Positions 10,902-22,227 of a stretch of DNA of 64,000 nt are shown here, in pieces; the first letter of the stretch is position 1; every line of letters starts with the position of its first letter. Both the position numbers and the translations under genes were made by a program. The notes below the pieces were generated by a model, which saw only the letters and a program-made list of their open reading frames with translations, made no database searches and had not been told where the DNA came from. Where the stretch lies: assembly GCA_021030905.1 (NCBI GenBank), contig JAGFMI010000028.1, forward strand, positions 335,413 to 399,412, read 5' to 3'. The stretch comes from Pyrenula massariospora. Its lineage: Eukaryota > Ascomycota > Eurotiomycetes > Pyrenulales > Pyrenulaceae.

Positions 10902-13227
10902 GTCTTTCCGTGATAGTGAAGACAACTGTTTTTGCGTCGGAAATCTTCGCATCGTCTTCTCCTCATATAATATCTTACGCATCCCTGCAAGACTGAGGGC
11001 GATTGCTTATTTGCTCTCTTGTTGTCTATATACCGCGTTGCGTACATTGCAGTGATGGTTACTGCCTTCAATTTTATCATGTTGATCAGGCTGAAAGTGA
11101 AAGGTCTGTTTGGCACATGCTACGATGACAAACGATTTTGAGTGTGGACAGGAGATAGCGGCTGGTTCTTGCTTTTAGTTCGTAGTCTGTTAAGTGATAA
11201 TGGTGCTTGGTGAGCGCCAAATGCTGGATATGGCTGTGCACACCTCAATGCCGATGTAAATTAAATCTCGAACCAGAGTCGAAGCCGGCAGAGTCTGGCA
11301 CACCCAAAGAGAGTCAGAATCCTTTGCTGCCACTAGCGACGAGCGATAACGTACATAGCCCGCCACAAACAAGCTATCGATCACTTGAAATTGGCTTCTA
11401 ATCAGTGCCACTCTCACCAAGAGAAGCCAGGCCGCCGGTCATATCTAGAGCAAGGGCTATGGGGCCCGCGTACTGGGATCCAAGCCGAGGCGTCCTTTAG
11501 CAGGCAGCTGTCACTAGCACAAGATATTCCACATTGATTTCTAAGAATGCACGTAGCCGGCGACGGCATCTTTATATTGAATCGATCGAAACCCTGCACT
11601 TGAAAGCACACCTAGCTGGTATATGGGAGCCTAGACACGTTGACTAGGCGGCACTCCAGGTGACGGAAGGCCGTCTCAAGATCAAGGACGTAGACCCACT
11701 ACTTGGGAACACGATCGAGATCTTCGGCGTTCGCGTGCAAGGCAAGTCGGCGGGCAGCCATGGTGATGGTAGAGACACAGAATGCTGTCCCTTGAGAGAT
11801 TGGCCGGTCCTGTCTGGTTGCAGAGAAGGCTAGAAACTTGGAAGTATTAGACACTATTAGGGTCGCTATCTTAGAATATACCCTTGGCACGAGCACGCTC
11901 GACTACAGATCACTGGAGCTATCTAGGGTGGTCCTGTGGCCATATACAGTCTATTCGGAGTCCAAAGTCATTCGTCAGCTATGATAGAGCGAACCAATCG
12001 TAGTCTATCATCGACTGCATCTTCAACGACCTTGCACACTTACTTCATAAACTGGTTGGGAGTTTACTCTCGTTAATAGTGGATGCCCTTGGCTTTTGGG
12101 GGTCTTCGATGGTGTAAGGTCTCTCGGCGTCCAGATCATTCACCATCAACATCGTCCATCCCGCCTCCGCGCTGAAATTCTCACGTTGAGCACAGTTGGC
12201 TCATCTTAGGTGTCTACTTCACCTATTATGAGCCGCACCGGAAACCACCATCCATACATGTAACGTACATAAAAACCAACCGCAACCGCCTCTCAACTCA
12301 AGAATCTCCAGGCTACGGGCCAGTACCCTATCTTAGATGCCAGATGGTGCCAAGCCCTTAACCTTGCTCAGGCTTGCTCCGAGACAATTTTATCTTTCAT
12401 AGTCTTTTATGATATGTTCTATTGTACCCAAAAACTTATAGCAGAATACAAGTGAGGAAATATTTCATCTAGAAGAAGGAGACTTCAAGCGAAGCTTGGG
12501 GGCACAGGACGTCGATGTTCCTATACCCGATTATTCGCGAGTAGGACTTTCCACGACTTGTGTAACCCAGCTTCAACTTCTGTTGTAAATTAGGGTTAGC
12601 GAAGTAGGTAGGGCTAAATCTCGATGCATAAGACTGACTCCGTGTCCAGTCGGAACCTGCATTCCCAAAGTTTCCGCCCCCATCTTTAGACAACATGAAA
12701 CTGAGTATTGTGCCTGTTGGGGGGCCGCTTTCCGTCCGCGCACCCACTTTGTGGCAGCCTCTCCTCTACAAGTGTCTATCTAGTTCTCTAGTCTTCATGT
12801 ATGCATTGCATTGGTCTTTTACCGTATCGCACTATTGGAGTTTCATGGATCTAAAAGACATTCGGCTATGTAGTTCCACAGCCATCGTGCACATTTAACA
12901 ATATAAATGTTGCCAATGCAGCCGTTTTCCGAGCTGGACAACCACTCACCACAACGAAATGATTTGAACCAGGCCAGCTTCAGCTCTACAAGGATACTTA
13001 AGATTGTACTGTACCACAAGGGGAACTCAGCCTTGTGTGACGCTGCATCATCTTTCATTGCGCCAGTCTTAATGGAAGAGGGTCTGGGCTGTGCAACACC
13101 GCTTTCCTACCTTCTCTTCCAATACCCTCTCACTGACTTTCGTTTTCCAAGCTGCGAAGTCTCCGCTGATAGCGCGCTTCAATAGCCTTTGCTTCTAGGC
13201 CTTCGCGGCGCGAATTTGCTGTCCGTA
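10902..13227. other. no gene recognised
   Basis: A long stretch with only short frames (below about 95 codons) on both strands, no recognisable domains and no repeats. The last few hundred bases probably include the promoter of the membrane-protein gene beginning at 13228. Confidence 0.5.
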
Positions 13228-15754
13228 ATGGCGAATGTTGCACCTCATAGCGAAGAGTTATCCTTCGAATTGTCGAACACAGGATCGAGCGAAGCCTCGG
13301 AAAGGTACCAAGACGAACCATACCCAAGCAACGCTGATTGGCCGCTGAAGCAAGACCATAAAGCTATCGAAGCCGCCCATGCCTTAGCTAGACCACTCCG
13401 AAACAGTAAAACAGGCTTTTTGCTTGTGTGTTTCTACACATTCTTTGTGGTGTTCTCTTGGTCTGTGACCTGCATCTTATCTCGACGGCCCATGACTAAG
13501 GGCCATTCCACATGGGGGACGTCTTATAACTGCGCTACGTTCAATGATAGAGGACTAATCAGCGTCAGCTGCCAAGGCGATGGGGGCAATAGTTTCGGCT
13601 TATCACTACAGCAAATCAAAGCGAACAATCGCTGGCGGCAAGCTGTACAAGGAATTGCTGCGATTATGGCGGTGCTAGCTATTCCGATTTCTTCTGCAAT
13701 CTGCGCACGAGCCGCAGTAGGATATACGCAACTCAAACGACGCAATCTTTCCTTGCGGCAAGCGCTTGCTCTTGCAGACCGTGGCTGGTGGGATCCAAGC
13801 GTACTGACACGCATGCTGTCACCTTGCGGTATAGGTAGACATGGCCGATCCAGTACCATATTTTTGTTCTTCTGCTTCTTGACATGCGTTCTCGGTAGTT
13901 CCTTCTTCTCGTCCAACGAGAATCTTTCTAACAGCGTCAGGCTCAATCCTTTGGCCGATGAGGCAAGTACTAGTAGGCCAACAAACAATTTCGATTATCT
14001 CAACGCAATTCGGTTCGTCCGCAAGAATCTTGAGCTACGACGCCGATGTCATAGGTTTCACGCAATTGTCAGCCAGCACCCTTATCCGCGATACTATCAA
14101 TTGGCTTGAAACTGGGACGTGCTTCGATCAACAACCACAAATATGGCAGGACCTGTCGATGAAATGCAAGTGGTTTCCCGATACTTGGTACGAATGGTGC
14201 TATCCTGAGAGCTCCGAAACGGTCTATTTTGTTCCACTACCTGGGGATAAGTACTGGGTGTCAAATCTCGCGAACACTGTTGCTACTGGCCTCGTTACAG
14301 GGCACAGTCTTCGTTTAAATTCCTCTCTCCATTGTAACAACGTCACAGCTAGTTCATATCCAGCGACATGTGACGGGCCAGGATCATTCCAGACGCTCAC
14401 TTCAACAGGTATTCTGGATTCTTCTGGGAATAGAAATGGCACATACGAATTTCGCGTTTGTGTATCTGACGGGCCCGTCCGCATGCCATGGAAGCTTACA
14501 AGAGATCGTCAAGACATAGCCGAAAAAGCCTATGTGCAGTTCAACGCAGACGCAGTAAAATACATGACGAGCGGAATCGCCACCAATTCTCTCACAATAG
14601 AATGTTCTAGCAACACAACTGCTGGCTATTTTGTACTTCCCAATGCCGTTGGCCAGCCAGTTGCTGGTCCTTTGCAATCAACGTTCAATATCTCAACAAC
14701 GCCAGAGCATACGGCGCATCCCGCCACGGCTGATTCGGACTCAGTGCTTGAGTAAGTATTGTCGAAATTTCTTACCCCGAGTACAATTTTAATTCCTTGA
14801 TGGACCCATGTCCAAATACTGACAAACCTGTTCAGTGAGCCTACCACGGTCCCTAATAATACTTCGCCAGATCCCATACACGGACCGTTAACAACCTCTT
14901 TCTTGTCCCTTTTCGGTCCCACGAGCTTCTTTGGCAACCGTGCAAATAGCACCTTTTCGAACACTACCTCTGACTCTACCTCTGTTTCTATACAGAATTG
15001 CACTGACCCAGTGCCGCTAGCTAACCTTCTCTGGAACATCAAGGGTGGCGCTTACGCCCTTCCCAGCTGCGGTTCTACCGATCCTGCTCACTACTTCCAA
15101 AACCTGACCACCTTCCTCAATATCCTTTTCGACTTTCCACTGAGCAGCAGATTCGCAGCCAACGGCTATCACACCGGGACCTTCAAAGACGCTCTCACCG
15201 CGTCGCTCTTCTACGCGAATCGAGCAACTCTTTCGCGGGCAGCTTCAACACCCAATTGGCGCCGCGCGATCATCACCGACGACGGCATACCTGTCAAAAT
15301 CTTCACCGTGTCTAGTTGGGCTATCGTGGCTATCTCCTTAATCCTTGCGCTACACCTTCTCGGTCTCTGGTGCCTCGCTATATTTTCCATCGCCGAGCCA
15401 ACGTGGACCCCTAAATTAGACAGCTGGGCCCTGCTCCGCATGGGTGCCGCCCTCGCAAGGGATCGTGACATCGACATTCCGCTTCTTGCAGACATCAGCG
15501 CAGAAGAAGCGGACATTTTAGATCAGACGGATGGGTGGGTGGGAGAACCACTCGCTGAGGACCAGCTCGAGGGGGTGAAGACAAGTACCGCGCGGGATAA
15601 CGATGGAGTAGCGCAAGAGCCGCCCAGGATAGTGGTGGGCGGGTCGAAGCTGTTGAGTAACGAGACTAAATATGCGGCATTCGGTGCGGGATCGGTGATT
15701 CAAGGATCCGAAAACAGGAGAAGAACCATCCGCGGGACTCTCCGATGGGGGTAG
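13228..15754 (+). CDS. large fungal multipass membrane protein, second family
   Basis: Three exons, 13228-13894, 13935-14751 and 14836-15754, give 801 codons including the stop, in frame throughout. The start is the first ATG of the frame, followed by MANVAPHSEE. Features: a charged N-terminal tail, a membrane segment (FLLVCFYTFFVVFSWSVTCIL) near residue 75, a W-rich loop, then the family block with NRWRQAVQGIAAIMAVLAIP, CARAAVGYTQLKRRNLSLRQ and ALADRGWWDP. Next come a second membrane segment, a long Cys- and Asn-rich domain with several N-x-S/T sites, probably extracellular, and a final membrane segment near residue 670 before an acidic cytoplasmic tail. Intron 1 is only 40 bp, but removing it restores the family sequence GSILWPMRQVLVG, which supports it. 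No function is known for this fungal family. Confidence 0.85.
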
Positions 15755-16503
15755 CAGAAGCTCTTTTCGAGGGGGCACAGCGAGGCCGAGAGGATACACG
15801 ACTAGACGAATCATGGAAGGGGAAAATACCATGTACGTCTGCGAGAGTGAGCTGCTACTCTCATACATGAAGGGTCGAAATTGATGTTCTTTCTCATAGC
15901 AAGGCCGTTGCCATCGACTGCTTGGATCAGGACATGGCGTCCTTCCTAGCATCTACTGATTGACGCTGTATCAGCCATTGTCAATTTACATTGTTCCCAC
16001 CTTACGCATATGCTCCATCCCTCTATCATTTCAACCTCGCAACTACATTCATCAATCGCCTCGCTTCAATTCTTGATCTTCAGAGCACCAGAGGGTTATG
16101 ATCTCTGCATCTTGTCGACCGCAACGGCAAACGAGCCTCGAGCAGGATACATGAACCTCATCAAATAGCTTCCGCCGCCGTTATCTTCTGAAGACATGGG
16201 ACATGGAAGGCTTGGAGACGGGTCGGTGCACTTCAAGGATATAGTAGTAGGGCTAGAGTCTGCAAAAGTTTGTTCGATTGGCACTGGCTTTAGATCAGCT
16301 TGGTCTGACTTCGCTGGTGCAGTTCAGAGTCTTCCTACGTCAGTGTGGTGTATCAGCGGGATAGTGTGCTTGCTTAGCTAGCTCTACAGGTTGTTTACCT
16401 ACATCGAAGGCCGTCCACCTCAAGAAATGATCAGAAAAATCAATCAATCTTCTGGACCTTTCATAACAGTGTATCTTCAGACGCTTCTTTTCCCAAACCC
16501 AGA
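15755..16503. other. intergenic, no gene recognised
   Basis: Intergenic space between a plus-strand gene that ends at 15754 and the minus-strand F-box-like gene whose stop is at 16504, so it should hold both 3' ends. Nothing else recognised. Confidence 0.5.
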
Positions 16504-17223
16504 TCAAACAGCCAACGGATTACTCGTTACAACCCAAGTCTCCGGATCCCTCGTCGCATCTCGCTCCCAAGCCCACCATCGATGTGTGCACGTGCGCTCC
16601 AACCCCATCCTCCTCTCCGACATGCACCTCGGGCAGTGGTAAGCGAGTATGACGATCGTCTCAATAGGCGGTAGTATCTCCAAAAGCCACCGGTCCCACA
16701 CCTTCACGAAGTCCCCTCCATACGTGTCATACGGAACTCGCACGTGCAGCGTTAGAACTTTCAGACGAACCATCGCTCCTAGGTTTAAGCCCAAAATTGC
16801 GTTCGTCCCAACGGCCGTGCGATATGCGTCAGAGTAAACGTAAGGTCGAGGTGGGTAAATTGGGTGCTTTAATTTCCAAGGGTTTTGGTCCGCAAATGCC
16901 AAGTCGACGTCAAGAAAGGGTCGAGCTTCGACGTTGACGAAGTTAGATATTGCCCAGACAGCCTTCTTCTTACGATGGCTTCGTTGAAAATGGTGGAGCT
17001 CGAAGGTGTTGTTTTCCCAGTAGATGTGGAGCGCTTCGGAGCGAACCAAGCGGTTGGACAGTAGCAGACTGGGGAGCCTGTAGCCGGAACTCCAACCCCA
17101 GGTCGGGAAGACATTGTCTGGGAAGATGAGGGCAGCGCGGTAGACTTTTAGGCGGAGTTCAAGGGGCAGATCGAGAAAGCAGGCCCGCTTTGCAGGATCG
17201 CGTGGGATCATAGGGGTCTCCAT
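16504..17223 (-). CDS. F-box-like (2EXR-type) protein
   Basis: A 239-residue single-exon protein beginning at the ATG at 17223 (METPMIPRDP); the frame stays open further upstream but without an ATG. Near the N-terminus is FLDLPLELRLKVYRAAL, the F-box-like start seen in many fungal proteins, followed by LLLSNRLVRSEALHIYWENN, a segment usual in the same group. The C-terminal part has a CPRC pair and is Trp/Arg-rich. In fungi such proteins are expanded and mostly uncharacterised; some F-box proteins bring substrates to SCF ubiquitin ligases, but nothing here proves that. It lies 65 bp downstream of the HTH/AT-hook gene on the same strand. Confidence 0.75.
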   Translation of the reverse strand: METPMIPRDPAKRACFLDLPLELRLKVYRAALIFPDNVFPTWGWSSGYRLPSLLLSNRLVRSEALHIYWENNTFELHHFQRSHRKKKAVWAISNFVNVEARPFLDVDLAFADQNPWKLKHPIYPPRPYVYSDAYRTAVGTNAILGLNLGAMVRLKVLTLHVRVPYDTYGGDFVKVWDRWLLEILPPIETIVILAYHCPRCMSERRMGLERTCTHRWWAWERDATRDPETWVVTSNPLAV

Positions 17224-17288
17224 GTGTATAGGAGACGCTGATCGGTGGTTGGTCTCAAAAATTTTGATTGGTCGATGGATGTGGAATA

Positions 17289-17822
17289 TCAAAGTTTCAC
17301 GTATCCGGGGAGCGCAAATTTGGAATCAACACTCGATTGTGTAGTATCGCCTGCCTCAGTGATGTCGCTTCCCTTCTTTCGTTTCTGACTCTTCGGAGGC
17401 CGTCCGGGCCTCTTTCTCTCCTCAACGTAGTATTCTAGTATGCGTGGATCCTGCGCCGGATTGAACCCCCTCTCGCGCGCTTTCTTTTTCAGCGAGCTCT
17501 GTGCGCGCACCTTCATGCCCGTTCGCTCGCGGATGTATTGAGTTTTGAAGCCTTCGGCCATGAGAGTCAAAGCTTGGATGCGCTGTGCATGAGAGTATCG
17601 AATGCTGCGGTCACAGTCGTCGAAACCTTTCGGAACGGTGTAAGTAGTGGGGGCTTTATGGTTCTGTTTTTGGCTATCCGGTGGATTGACGGTAGTTGGT
17701 GGGGGAGGTTGAGGGGTCCGCGGTGAGGCAGACACATCAGTGGTGGGTGGTGAGTCATTGTGAAGGGGATGGGTGGCTGTGGGCTTGTGGAGGGCCGTTG
17801 ACAGTGGTTCGGAAACGCTCAT
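17289..17822 (-). CDS. HTH (transposase-type N-terminal) and AT-hook protein
   Basis: A 177-residue single-exon protein. The first 60 residues are Pro/Thr/Ser-rich and probably disordered. Residues about 70-125 form a helix-turn-helix of the type found at the N-terminus of Tc1/pogo-like transposases and in stand-alone fungal proteins (HAQRIQALTLMAEGF, then IRERTG, KKKARERGF, DPRILEYYVE). It is followed by an AT-hook-like RKRPGRPPK and a basic stretch KRKKG. No DDE catalytic domain follows, so this is either a domesticated DNA-binding module or a solo family member, not an active transposase. Likely nuclear and DNA-binding. Target unknown. Confidence 0.75.
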   Translation of the reverse strand: MSVSEPLSTALHKPTATHPLHNDSPPTTDVSASPRTPQPPPPTTVNPPDSQKQNHKAPTTYTVPKGFDDCDRSIRYSHAQRIQALTLMAEGFKTQYIRERTGMKVRAQSSLKKKARERGFNPAQDPRILEYYVEERKRPGRPPKSQKRKKGSDITEAGDTTQSSVDSKFALPGYVKL

Positions 17823-18617
17823 GGTTTATCCGCAGAACTTGTGAGTGACGGGAGAGTATCCAGGCCAGTTGGCGGCGAATCGATGTTGACTTGATGATGA
17901 GTGGTACGGGCGCGATGCTGGACTGTTTTATAAAACCTGTGTTTTCTAACGTTGAGATTTCTTTGGCAAATACGGGAGGCATGGGAAGATCAGAGATGTT
18001 GTGGTTGTGCTCCTGCTGCTCTGGGCCAAGACTGCGCCGCCTCGGGTGAAAGCCACTGCGACAAGCCCGCTGGTGCCAAGCCTTGCAGTCACGCTCCCCT
18101 GGCACGCATCGCTTCGGAGTTGAGATTATACGTTGCACATAATCAAATTGGAGCGTGGCAATCTTGCTCAACTTTACTGTAACACATCGCATAGCATCAG
18201 AGAACTGTGAACTAAGATTTGTATGCGATGCCGTACAAGGTGACGTACGAATGCGATGAAGTTCAAACACTGTCCGTGGGCTGTGTTGTGAAGGGCAGGT
18301 ACCCAGAACGCTGGGAAATATTATGGGTGGCCCCAACTAATATTTCCGACGTGCCTACGAAGCACATATCTGGAACTCTCAGCGCAAGTTAAACTCGCTC
18401 AGTCGAAGGACAAATTTCTCAGTCCTGCAGCGTGACCGCCAACGTGTACAAATTACATCTGCCACCTTACGATGCTAAACCGTGCGACATCATTGTACCT
18501 ACAACACAGATCAAAATGGGATGTTCTCACTGCTACTAGCATGCAACATGGATTCAAAAGAGTGACGGCAGGAAGGGTATCATCATAGAAAATACGCTAT
18601 GACGTATTTCCATTTTG
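17823..18617. other. divergent intergenic region
   Basis: Space between the minus-strand HTH gene and the plus-strand monooxygenase. A minus-strand frame of about 190 codons (18336-17755) crosses here and overlaps the HTH gene start; it shows no domain and is probably a chance frame. Confidence 0.45.
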
Positions 18618-18673
18618 TCGGGCCGTGCTTTTCTCGGGTCCTCCTATTCTCGGGCCCTACTCTCCTCGGGCCC
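18618..18673 (+). promoter_or_regulatory. four TCGGGYC motifs at about 16-bp spacing, upstream of the monooxygenase
   Basis: Four near-identical 9-mers start at 18618 (GTCGGGCCG), 18633 (CTCGGGTCC), 18649 (CTCGGGCCC) and 18665 (CTCGGGCCC), spaced 15, 16 and 16 bp. The last two are palindromic in CGGGCCCG-like sequence. The array ends about 117 bp before the ATG at 18790, where promoter elements of a fungal gene would be expected. CGG-type half sites are usual for Zn2Cys6 regulators, but no specific regulator can be named. A decayed minisatellite is the alternative. Confidence 0.4.
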
Positions 18674-18789
18674 GTCATTACATGGATGGGCCTGGTGTCC
18701 TTGTACAAATAATCGCTAAGGTCCACAGAGAAGCGCGGATGCTAATTGGAAGTCTTCGCTCTGGTCGATAACATCAATCACTACGCACA

Positions 18790-20055
18790 ATGCCATGCGA
18801 AAGAGTCCTTATATGTGGGGCAGGAGTAGCAGGTTCGATACTAGCCTTTTGGCTCGCGAAACGTGACTTCAATGTGCTCGTCGTCGAACGATCGAGAGCC
18901 GAACAGAAAGCTGGACAAGGAATCGAAATCGAAGAACCAGCATTGAAAGTCGTGAAGTCAATGGGTATCCTGGATGAGCTCAATGAGAAGAAAACTGGGG
19001 AATTGGGATTCGATCTTGTCGACCAACAATCGAATCTGTATGGCATTTTTGAGGTCGGCGGCATTAGTCCTACAGGTGCCCTCGAACTTATGCGAGGTGA
19101 CCTGACTGAGGTTCTCTACAAATCCGCCAACAAATTCGCCAATGTCACCTACCAGTTTGAGACCACAATTCAGACCCTAAGACAAACACAAGACAAAGTC
19201 ATCGTCGACCTTGAGAACAGAAACGACAGAACCATAAAGACCGAGGAATTTGATTTTGTAGTAGGCGCCGACGGGGTAAAATCCCGCACGAGACAACTCA
19301 TCATGGGCTCGCCTGAGGAGCTTAATTTTTTCAAGTCTGTCGGCGCATTTGTTGCTTATTTCTCAATCCCCAAAGAGGATCAAGATTGGCCCAATTCCCG
19401 ACTATGCCATTTTACAGACCGGCGAATTCTATGGATGCGGCCAGTAGGAAAGGAATCAAAGGAAACATCAGTGTACCTTATCCACGTTCGTAACGACGTT
19501 CCCACCCTACGTCGGGCAAATGCTGCTGGCGACAGGCAGAAGCAAAAGGAAGGCTTTGCTGAACTGTATAGTGGCCTAGGCTGGGAGACACCACGGGTCA
19601 TCGAGCAGATGATGAAAGCCGAGAACTTTTATTCGGATGAGCTTGTCCAAGTCAAGCTTCACAAGTGGTCTCAGCAACGAGTCGTGCTACTTGGTGATGC
19701 AGCTTGGGCCCCGTCTCCGTTTACTGGCGAAGGAAATCAGTTGGCGATCATAGGTGCGTGGGTATTGGCTCAAGAATTGTCCAGAAACCGAAGTCCAGTG
19801 GCATTTGAGATGTATGAGAAAAGACTGCGCTCATATGTGGAGAATGCTCAGAGCATACCACTTGGTGGCTACGCACCTTATATATTCTGCCCGCAAACTA
19901 CTTGGGGCATCTGGCTACTTCGGACAATTCTCCGTCTTGTCTCATGGACAGTCCGTTTCATTTCGTGGACGAACCTGACGAAGCTGTTGCCAGATCAGCA
20001 GCATGATGATTTCGATTTGGAGATTGAGGAGGTTGAAGCAAAGGTGGCACGGTGA
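18790..20055 (+). CDS. FAD-dependent monooxygenase (PHBH fold)
   Basis: A 421-residue single-exon flavoprotein of the class A aromatic/polyketide hydroxylase type, which uses NAD(P)H and O2 to hydroxylate an organic substrate. Seen in order: the Rossmann dinucleotide motif VLICGAGVAG at residues 6-15; an acidic end of strand 2 (VVERS); the conserved Arg in LMRGDL; the DG motif FVVGADGVKSRTR near residue 160; and the FAD-phosphate GD motif LLGDAAWAPSPFTGEGN near residue 300. A hydrophobic Trp-rich stretch (about 375-400) precedes an acidic tail, so membrane association is possible. Length fits the family. No partner enzymes of a recognisable pathway are adjacent, so the substrate is unknown. 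The four TCGGGYC motifs just upstream are candidate control sites. Confidence 0.95.
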   Translation: MPCERVLICGAGVAGSILAFWLAKRDFNVLVVERSRAEQKAGQGIEIEEPALKVVKSMGILDELNEKKTGELGFDLVDQQSNLYGIFEVGGISPTGALELMRGDLTEVLYKSANKFANVTYQFETTIQTLRQTQDKVIVDLENRNDRTIKTEEFDFVVGADGVKSRTRQLIMGSPEELNFFKSVGAFVAYFSIPKEDQDWPNSRLCHFTDRRILWMRPVGKESKETSVYLIHVRNDVPTLRRANAAGDRQKQKEGFAELYSGLGWETPRVIEQMMKAENFYSDELVQVKLHKWSQQRVVLLGDAAWAPSPFTGEGNQLAIIGAWVLAQELSRNRSPVAFEMYEKRLRSYVENAQSIPLGGYAPYIFCPQTTWGIWLLRTILRLVSWTVRFISWTNLTKLLPDQQHDDFDLEIEEVEAKVAR

Positions 20056-20643
20056 AGTGTTTCTAGGGGACAATCTTGCTGCTGTGCGTAAAGGGTAAGC
20101 CCTTTGATGGCGAGAAGGCTCGATGAATGGAGCACAGCAAGCTCTTATGCCGAAATCTAGCTACCTCAGAGCTAGGCAATGTTCCTCAACAAGTGCGTTA
20201 CTAATCGGGCCAGACTTCCAATTAAGTTTTTCGATTTCTGGCCTATCGAACCGTGCCTTCTCGTGCAGGACATTTTGGGGAAGGGCTGACTGGGGCCGAT
20301 TATCTTTGGGGGCGCGCGCACGACTCATTTTTGAGGGAGACGACACACGTTTTTCATAGCCTCGTTGTTTTCACATCAAGGCTGCATATTGGGGGCCTGA
20401 AATAACGATAGTCCTCGGACTTGTGCTCAAAAGAACCGGTCAGGATCGATGATACCCATGTTTTTCAGCATCTGCCGCGGCGTGTATTGTCTCCTTTAGG
20501 TACTAATCGCTCTGGATGGGTTCAACTACTATCCCCGCGTGTCTCGATTTTTCTAGGCAATCAAGCCTAGGCATGATTAAGAAGAAGGGGTGGCTTGCGA
20601 GACAGACTTCTGCAAATGTACTTGATGTCTGAAGGCTTCGCAC
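20056..20643. other. intergenic, no gene recognised
   Basis: Intergenic region between two plus-strand genes; short frames only. Confidence 0.5.
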
Positions 20644-22106
20644 ATGAGGTTCAAGGCCTCTAAGCCAGACAGATACGATTTTCTCCAGTTCAATCTTCCA
20701 CAGTTCAACACTCCTTTCATAGCCCGTCTCTACTTCATAATTCTCTCATGCACTATCATCATGGAAAGCTCAGAAAAGATGATAGGCTGGAAGGATGTTC
20801 CAGACTCCCGCGGGACAATCAATATAATCTATAGTTGTCTCCTCGTCGTCTTCACAGCCATATGGTTAGATACCCTTGTACAGATATCCTACTGTGAAGG
20901 CGTACTTGAAATCTGACTACCATCTTAAGGACTGTCTTGCATTTGAACGTCCCTGCCCCAGGAGAAAATGCAATTGCGATACTTGTTCGACGCTTCCGCT
21001 GGGCTATCCTTGCCGTTATCGCACCAGACCTCCTGACGCTCAACGCGGCATTACAATGGGACGCTGCCCGACAGTCTGTCGCTGAGATGCGCAAATTGGG
21101 TTATCAAGACTGGACTTTAAGCCATGCTTTCTATGCAAACAGCGGCGGGTTTTTCCTCGAGCCCCATGACGTGCGCCCTTTTCCCGTCACGGCCGCAAGT
21201 GTTCGCTTCCTACTTTCGCGCGGTTACATTGATCCAGAGACGCTGAACATAGCACGTGCAGAGATATGGGATAAGAGCAAGTCTAACTGGTTCGCCAAAG
21301 GCACCGCACTACTCCAAAGCACGTACTTGATTTTCATCAGCATCGCGCGCGTAGCGCAGGGATTACCGCTTTGTCCCGCAGAGGTGTTCACCCTCGGGTT
21401 TATCGTGTCAACGTGCATGTCCTACTTCTTCTGGCTGCACAAACCGCAGAACGTGGAGACGCCCACGTATATTAAGTTCGACAGGACTATTTCCGAAGTG
21501 ATTTACCGAGAATCGAGAATCAACCCGGAAGCGTCGAAGCCCTTCCGGTACACCCCTTTCGATTTCATAGAGCGTCCGGCCCAGGCGTGGCACCGAAGAG
21601 ACGTCCTCTCTAAATTCGACCTTGTTGCGCGTCCGACGCTCCGTGTTCCGGACGACGCAGTCATACCAAATCTCTCCTGGTTTGTTATCTGCTTTCCTGT
21701 TGGGATTCCCTCGCTCCTCCATTCGAGCATCCATCTGTTGTCCTGGAATACGTCATTTCCGACACGCCTGGAACAACTCATGTGGCGATTCGCAGCCCTG
21801 GTACTAACGGTTGTCAGCAGCTGCGGTACAGGGCCTTTATCGCGGCTGTTGAGGACAAGGTACAAGGGACGGGTGAATTTCTGCTGGATCTGGGTGAATG
21901 ATGCGCCGCGGCTAGATTCGACAGGGATAGGATGGTGGCAAAAGCTTCGGTGGAGGGCGTTAGACATTGCGGCTACGCTGACAACGTTGACGTGGTTGGT
22001 GGCAAGACTGTATATTGTTTGCGAGGCCGTGCTGAGTTTTCGGAGCTTGCCGAAGGAGGTCTATCAAACGGTGAGATGGATAGATTTTATTCCGCATTTG
22101 CAATAA
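20644..22106 (+). CDS. fungal multipass membrane protein, third family (HLNVP type)
   Basis: Two exons, 20644-20864 and 20930-22106, joined over a 65-bp intron with a CTGAC branch site; 465 residues from the ATG at 20644, or 426 from the in-frame ATG at 20761, which may be the better start because the first 39 residues look untypical. The junction restores the family signature: GWKDVPDSRGTINIIYSC, then an aromatic stretch, then HLNVPAPGE. Further family marks are a W.LSHAFYANSGGF segment, LLSRGYID and IWDKSKSNWFAKG, followed by membrane segments around a GFIVSTCMSYFFWLHKPQNV block and three more hydrophobic stretches in the C-terminal half. The family is widespread in Pezizomycotina and has no known function. 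Confidence 0.85.
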
Positions 22107-22227
22107 GCGAAGGCCGGAAAATGAAGGAGCAGAGATATCCTACTCTAAGTTGCCACGATTAGAATCTTCAAGCAGATACCATGAGGGTACGATCGTACAC
22201 CAAATGGCGGCCACGAACTGCTCCAGA

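Noticed and set aside
17289-17822. HTH protein as an active Tc1/pogo transposase
   Set aside because: Only the N-terminal DNA-binding part and an AT-hook are present; no DDE domain follows and no terminal repeats were seen.
17755-18336. 193-codon minus-strand frame
   Set aside because: It overlaps the start of the HTH/AT-hook gene in another frame, has no domain, and its composition looks like chance.
21408-21967. Minus-strand frames of 108 and 154 codons
   Set aside because: Shadows of the intact plus-strand membrane-protein gene, which carries family motifs.
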